A program made the translations under genes and the position numbers. From contig JADNRV010000277.1 in assembly GCA_015499995.1 (NCBI GenBank), forward strand, positions 1-63,281: 63,281 nt of DNA. The letters run 5' to 3'. The notes beneath the pieces are model-generated. The model did no database searches. It was given only the letters and a program-made list of their open reading frames with translations, and had not been told where the DNA came from. Source of the DNA: Flammula alnicola. Lineage: Eukaryota; Basidiomycota; Agaricomycetes; Agaricales; Strophariaceae. Each line of letters starts with the position of its first letter. The stretch's first letter is position 1. Of this stretch, positions 57,601 through 63,281 are shown in pieces.

Positions 57601-59863
57601 GAGGGTTATGGACAAGTACATCCTAGTCATGGACTTCAATTCGCTATATCCCAGCATCATTCAAGAATACAACATTGATTTCACAACTGTTGAACCAGTA
57701 GATGACGACGAGGTAAGCATTACTGTAGTTTTAATTCTGTGATCGTACTCATTCGTCAACAGAGCGGTAATGAGCGGATACCGGAACCACCCTCATCGGA
57801 TATTGGCCAAGCATCCTTCCGCGCCTAATCGCAACACTCGTTAACCGCAGACGTGAGGTGAAAAATTGATGAAAGACCGGACGTCTACTCAGGCACAGCT
57901 GCTGCAGGTGATTAACCATGGCATTTCCTGCGCCTTATTTTCCTGACGATAATTTTTGGAGTATGACATCAAGCAACAAGCTCTGAAGCTTACTGCCGAC
58001 AGTATGTATGGATGTCTTGGATATGAATATTCAAGTTCTATGCCAGACCGCTCGCCGCTCTTACGACTACAAGGGACGAGAGATCTTGACACACACCAGA
58101 GAACTGGCGGAAAGCCTGAACCTTGACGTAAATTTCTTCTTCGTCGTTTAACAACATTTCCTAATTTTGTCATCTCGTCCAGGTTGTGTATGGTGATACC
58201 GACTCCGATTCGTGAATTCAAACGTGACAGACCTGGCTGAAGCGCTGAAGATCTCAGCCACATTCAAGAAAGCCGTCAACGATCGATACAAGTTACTCGA
58301 AATTGATCTGGACGGCGTCTTCCAGCGACTTCTATTACTCAGAAAAAGAAATCCGCCGCTATCAAAGTGGACGATGGGACGAGGACAAGCACGGAAATCA
58401 AAGGTCTGGACATGAAACGGAGAGAATATTTGCTTTCTATCGAAACAAGTTTCACAGTACGTCAATAGCAACACTCTTTTTCCTCACTTACTTAGCATTT
58501 CTTAGGTATGTTTTGAGCCAAATCTTGTCTGGAGAAGCGACGGAGAATGTTGTCCAAAACATTCATGAATATCTCTCAACAATTGGCAAGAACGACGAAA
58601 TGGGTCAATCAAACTGGACGAGTTGTTATCTTCAAAGTACGAATATTTCTCCACAGTCCTTCGTGCACTCGTACTGAAACACTCCCAAGCGTCTTGCAAA
58701 AATCCGGAAGACTACCCCGATGCAAAAGCCAACCCCACGTTCAGGTAGCCCTACGTATGAAGCAGCGTGGCGGTTCGGCAAAGACTGGAGATGTATTCCT
58801 TACATCTTCTGTCTCTCGAAGGTCAAGAAAGCGCGAAATCACTCAGGCAGATCGGGCTAGACATCTGATGAATTCCGAGGCGGGGTCAGCTCTTAAGATC
58901 GGTAAGCAAATCTCTCCAGTTATCTCTCTGCTTTCTGACGATGCATCTAGATTATGAGCACTACCTCTACATCAGGTCTCCCCCAATCGAGCGTCTTTGC
59001 GAACATTGAAGGAACTGATAGAGCGCGATTGGCTGAGGGTCTTGGTATGTTAATAGCTTTGTCTCGAGAAGTATAACTATTCTAATGGTACATAGGCTTG
59101 GATCCAATGCGTTATCGAACTTCTACTGGAGATGAACGAATGTTCTCTGGCCTTGATTCTCAAATTTCTGATGCCGAGAGGTTCCGTGACGCAGTTCCAT
59201 TTTTCGTTCGATGCCGCCACTGTCAAGGTCGACTAAACTTCCTCCCTCTGATCATCCGGAGGTATGATATTTCATTTCCCTGATCATATCTTTAATTTCA
59301 GTTTTCAGGCAAACCTTCTACTTACTCTACCTGCGTGCTCCAAACCATCAGCGCAGGAAGCCTACAAACGCAACTAGAAGTCCAAATACGAGACTTCATT
59401 GCAAATATATGAAGGTTGGACCGTGTGCGACGACCCGACTTGCGACAATCACACACGTATGATGGGCGTTTATGGCCGAAGATGCCTTCGTTCAGGATGC
59501 AAAGGCAAAGTTACATTTGAGGTAAACAATTCTTCTTTGCACAGATTGTGGTAGCTGACATCAAACTTGAATATCATCAGTATTCTGACACGCAGCTATA
59601 TAACCAACTGCGATATTTCGTCTCCCTCTTTGATGTCCAAAAGGCCCTTGCTACCTCACGTCCTGAACGACAAAGTACGTCGATCAGGCTATTATTATGC
59701 ATCGACTGAAACTCATTTGCGATATCAAGGTCTTGTGACTGCCATCACAGGAAAGAACCAGCAACTTTTGGGAAATCTGACGGAGTGTGTAGAGAAATAT
59801 TTGAATAATTGTGGAAGGCGTTGGGTCGATCTTGGCGCCATCTTCTCTCAGATGAAAGTATGA
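54627..59863 (+). CDS. POL1: DNA polymerase alpha catalytic subunit, 3' half frame-broken
   Basis: Start ATG 54627, stop TGA 59861-59863. It is the family-B polymerase that extends primase RNA primers at replication. The N-terminal domain ([36 protein letters not shown]), an acidic linker, [20 protein letters not shown], the exonuclease-like region ([20 protein letters not shown]) and [17 protein letters not shown] read cleanly to about 57.43 kb. From there single-base losses recur at about 57440, 57458, 57467, 57578, 57611, 57810, 57863, 58034, 58067, 58208 and beyond. Yet all landmarks remain in order: [57 protein letters not shown], the TVCDDPTC zinc region and [16 protein letters not shown]. 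The motif B asparagine reads D. It is either an eroding gene copy or poor consensus. Confidence 0.85.
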
Positions 59864-60161
59864 TCTTGGCTAGCATTTTGTTTATTTACTGCTTTGTCGC
59901 TCTCTCTCATGCACGTGTAATACCAAGTGGAACTATGTAACTTTTTAGATGTGGTTTGAGGTTTCAGAAAGGGCTACCCTTTATAAGGCCATTCGCATTG
60001 CCAGAAATTGGGCAACTGCTAATGCTTGAATGAAATGTCCAGGAAGAAAACATATATCGAGATGATCATAAACAAATGAGTAAATTGTCGGAAAGGGTCG
60101 TCACCAGTATGTAGAGTAGTACATAACAAATTATCCGTGTGTGGGTTGGCAAGTTTGTAGA

Positions 60162-62807
60162 TCACTCGAAGGGCATACCTTCAACAGCTTCCGACAGAGA
60201 CTCCCAATTATTCGCAACGTTCTCCGCATATTCGTGCTCTTCGCGAGCAAAGTTCTTGACGGCCTGAGTCAGCAGCGCGTTCTCCCTATTGTGCAGCACG
60301 ACACGGAGTTCATGCCACATACTAAGAAGCATTTAGACGTTAGTTAGTCGATATATACGTGCAACAGCATGTATCACGACGCACCAAGCGCGTATAAACA
60401 CGCGTCTGCTCAGCTGGGCAGCAATTGTCGCCTGATCCTTCTCGATCAAGCCCGTCAACCGTTCGACCTCCTCTTGCCAGTTCTCCTTCTGCGCCGCGCG
60501 AATGCCATCGAGTTTCAACGAGTGCGTTTCGATCTTTTTCTTTAAACGCTCGACCTGATCGATAGAGAGCCTGTCATGACGGATGAAGAGGTCTCTGGTC
60601 GCGAGATATAGGTCTCGTTGACTCTGCAGGTTGAATAATCGGTGTTAAGATGAAGTAAATTCTTCAGAGATAAAATCCCACCTTTAGAGCCTCGAGTGTG
60701 GTATCTTGAAGAGTTCGTGACTGCGACACATCAAAAACCGACATTTCGATGATTATACCTTAAAAGCTTACCCTTATCTCTGAAATTTCGGAGTGTCGTT
60801 GCGTGTGGGCAGCGACCTGTTCCAGTCCTGTTCGAACTCCATTGGACAGCTCACAGTCATCTCCTCTCCAACACGTCTCATTGACCTCGATGACCGCACG
60901 GAGCGTATTCGTCAACCTCGCGAGATCTCCCTGAGAATCCGTAAATCCAATATTGGTATTGAAACCCAAAAATGATTGTGTGAGCGATCCCGTCATGGAA
61001 GGCGGCGAACCAGGAAGGGACGCATGTGTCGAATGTGACGAGGATGGAGAAAGATCGGGCAAGGTGAAGTGAGTCGGCAGAAAGGCTCGACGTAGAGCTG
61101 GAGGTGTTCGTACCGCAGCTGCTTCTCGTCTTTTAATTATCCGCTCTGCCAAAATGCAGATCCTTTGCCACTGCTCGATAAGTTGAGGAATTTTTCCTCG
61201 TACGACTCTGTCCAACTCGAGAGTCAGAACGAGAAGGAAGAGGAACGATGACACGCTTCTTACGCAAGTTTGTCTTCCAAGTCGCTTGGAATTGTCATCT
61301 CTTCGATTCTGTCAACACGTTTGGAGGTAGACTCTTCATCCAAAGAGACCGCATTCTGCTTGCGCCACGTCTCAAATGATGGTTCGGTTAGGAAGACGTT
61401 CAAAATTCCGTCCTCTTTCATGATAGGGTGGTTGCTATAAATTCAATAAGCCAAGGTTGTCCAACCAGGTTGAAAGTGAAACGTGTTGACGAACACCACA
61501 AAGTTGAGAGCTCTCGCCAACCCTCGCCTGAAATTAATCATAAGAGTCTTGTACAACTTGAAGACTAAATTGGTTCTAGTACCTTCTTTGCTCTAAGAAT
61601 TGTTCGTCTGCTGTGGAAAATTCAGACCTAGTTATTTCATAGGTTAAGAAGAAGCTTACCTCCGACTCGTTTAGGAGGTAACGAGGGAAAAAGCCGGAAT
61701 GGATAACGACGAACGAGGACGTCCCAAAGGAAGACAAATTCGGAGTATCGACGCGAGACAGGATGTGGTTTGCGCTATTAACCCATGCAAGTAAGTAAGG
61801 AGAAGCGAAAGTATATAAAGTAGCTATAAGACAACTCACATCCGAAGCAACCTCATACACCGTATATCTGTTAAGGATGAATCCTTGTTGGCCTAGAATG
61901 GAGACCTTTATGTTCTCTTGCTTTTTCCACCACTCACTCGGCAGTCCAGTGCCAGCCAGTGAGGAGGGGGTGCCATTCGGCAGCCCATCAGCACCGAAAG
62001 GGATGCTACTCGGTGCGCCAGGGAAGCGAGGGTTCACATTCCAAGGATCGTCTGATGAGTACGCTGGGAGGGGGGCACGGACGGTCTGAGCGCTGTTCTT
62101 TCTCGCACTGGAAGTTATAGGCGGGATCGCGGATAGGGATGGTTGGAGGCGGTTGAGGTCGAGGGTCGGTTCAGGCAAGGTATTCTGAGAGGACAGCGCG
62201 GCGACTTGTTCGATGCTCACATCTGTGCAACAGGAGATGAGGATAGTAGGATGAAGATGCACGTTATGACGAACCTTTGCCCGACTGCGCGAGAGCAACG
62301 AGGGCTAAAGCGACGAAGAACTCGAGTTTGGAGACTCTCGGTTTGGTGCTAACGAGGTTGACAATCTGTGTATGCCAATGGTTCACAACAACGTCATATA
62401 GACAACAAATAGACTTACTCTGTCGATGGTGCTGGCCGGAAGGGATGACGTGCTGAGGACACGCGATAAAGCGTTCACTGACGTTTCTCCCGTATTGTTG
62501 GGGTCGACTGCGGCATACGAGCGATGGTAGATGGATGGAACAGTTGCATCCGCTACGACGTTCATCGTCAGTTGCGCCTGCGACATATATGATACGCAAA
62601 GTCGCAATCACCTATAACTGCGCTGAACACAGATGGGGGCGCTTGAGGAGCAGGCGTGGGGGTCGGACTCGGTGCAGCGCTCCAGGGATCAAGGCCGCCG
62701 TCGTCATACACCGAATTCGAAAGTGGATTCTCATCGACAAAGCTGCCCCCAAAGCCGTTCGAGGTCGAGCCCGTATATCGCTGAGCAGGACGAGGGGCGT
62801 TGAACAT
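60162..62807 (-). CDS. MVP1: Sorting nexin Mvp1 (SNX8-like)
   Basis: Start ATG 62807 (MFNAPRPAQRY), stop TGA 60164-60162, about seven exons, all in frame. A Pro-rich N-terminus leads into an EH-like region (SIYHRSYAAVDPNNTGETSV) and a linker with DDPWNVNPRFPG. Then comes the PX domain: NRYTVYEV, VPRRYSEFVFLWDVLVRRYP with the RRYSEF phosphoinositide-binding arginines, and FRLLPYLPPKRVG. FVVNHPIMKEDGILNVFL follows. The C-terminal BAR region is helical and charged (DLFIRHDRLSIDQVERLKKK, ENWQEEVERLTGLIEKDQAT). Mvp1 acts in retromer-linked endosome-to-Golgi sorting. It is convergent with POL1. Confidence 0.93.
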
Positions 62808-63281
62808 GATGGGTACAATAAGAGCTAAAGAGGCAGGCTAGCACCTCTTCGGTGCATATACGGCGGAACGTACCACGTCTTGTCAGATGTTGGCCTCTTC
62901 TTCGGCTGTATGGCCTTGTTGTCCGCCATGATCAGGGTTCACCTCCTCATCTTGAACGGATTCATATGAGAGATCGAGAACAAGATCCAGGTATGCCGTG
63001 CACGCTGTTACACTCCATGCGAAATAAGACTATGTTTTGTCAAGGTATCTTCAGAAATATCTACGTCTACATTGCCAGCAGTTCATCAAGGCATGCAGGT
63101 CTATACAATCACTGGTAAATTCCCAACGCCCCATCCTATGCCTCGAGGTCATACCAGCTCTCAAGGCTCTCCCCTCACATGAATCTAGAGCTTTCACTGT
63201 ACACGCACATCATCGCCGGACACAGAACTTTCACGGACCACGCTCCACCAGCTGATCGAACCCTTAACTTCGTTGATTTTT
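62808..63281. other. Right edge, unassigned
   Basis: Region upstream of MVP1. Both strands contain short open stretches. On the minus strand LDLSYESVQDEEVNPDHGG ends with TGA near 62880 and could be the last exon of a gene starting outside the window. A plus-strand frame from 62852 has comparable length. Neither is supported enough to call. Confidence 0.4.

Noticed and set aside
1..63281. CRISPR array, prokaryotic operon or prophage
   Set aside because: No spaced direct-repeat array is present, and spliceosomal introns throughout show eukaryotic nuclear DNA.

Overview
The window looks like nuclear DNA of an agaricomycete (mushroom-forming) basidiomycete. Genes are split by many 50-60 bp GT/AG introns and packed on both strands. 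Several families are ones that are commonly amplified in this group: tandem cytochrome P450s, a BCS1-type AAA ATPase, an F-box protein and a MYND/DUF4470 protein. Coordinates of multi-exon genes run from start codon to stop codon; splice sites were read by eye from reading frame and family pattern.

Layout. 0-4 kb: the 3' end of a small coiled-coil gene, a repeat-bearing gap and a BCS1-like ATPase. 4.5-19.6 kb: a tandem P450 array with three full-length copies (5394, 10691, 16963) and one relic (about 16021). Copy 1 is interrupted by a 1.8-kb non-autonomous DNA transposon, and a block of degenerate GGCAGATAAC repeats separates copies 2 and 3. 20-30 kb: a membrane-anchored O-fucosyltransferase-like protein, a repeat-rich gap, an HDDC2-type nucleotidase convergent with ADE17, and an F-box gene. 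30-32.5 kb: a frameshifted gene relic. 32.7-43.7 kb: HEM13, divergent from a stand-alone T4 Rnl1-like RNA ligase; an MFS transporter; a Tpt1/KptA-like protein that has lost catalytic residues; and APP1 phosphatidate phosphatase. 43.7-48.4 kb: a mobile-element sink with nested inverted-repeat elements. 48.5-63 kb: a second MFS transporter related to the first, a DUF4470 gene, POL1 (DNA polymerase alpha) and MVP1.

How the genes relate. Most are unrelated housekeeping genes (purine synthesis, haem synthesis, replication, endosomal sorting, lipid phosphatase) with accessory gene families between them. The P450 array shows birth and decay in one place: a duplicated promoter, a gene-conversion-like tract, a transposon hit with an empty site in the paralogue, and a relic. 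The most unusual neighbourhood is the Rnl1-type ligase with the divergent Tpt1-like protein about 3.6 kb away; a shared role in RNA end metabolism is my inference only.

Caveat. Several frame breaks (the 3' half of POL1, the second MFS gene, the end of P450 copy 3) look like loss of one base from short runs of the same base. They may be consensus errors rather than biology.
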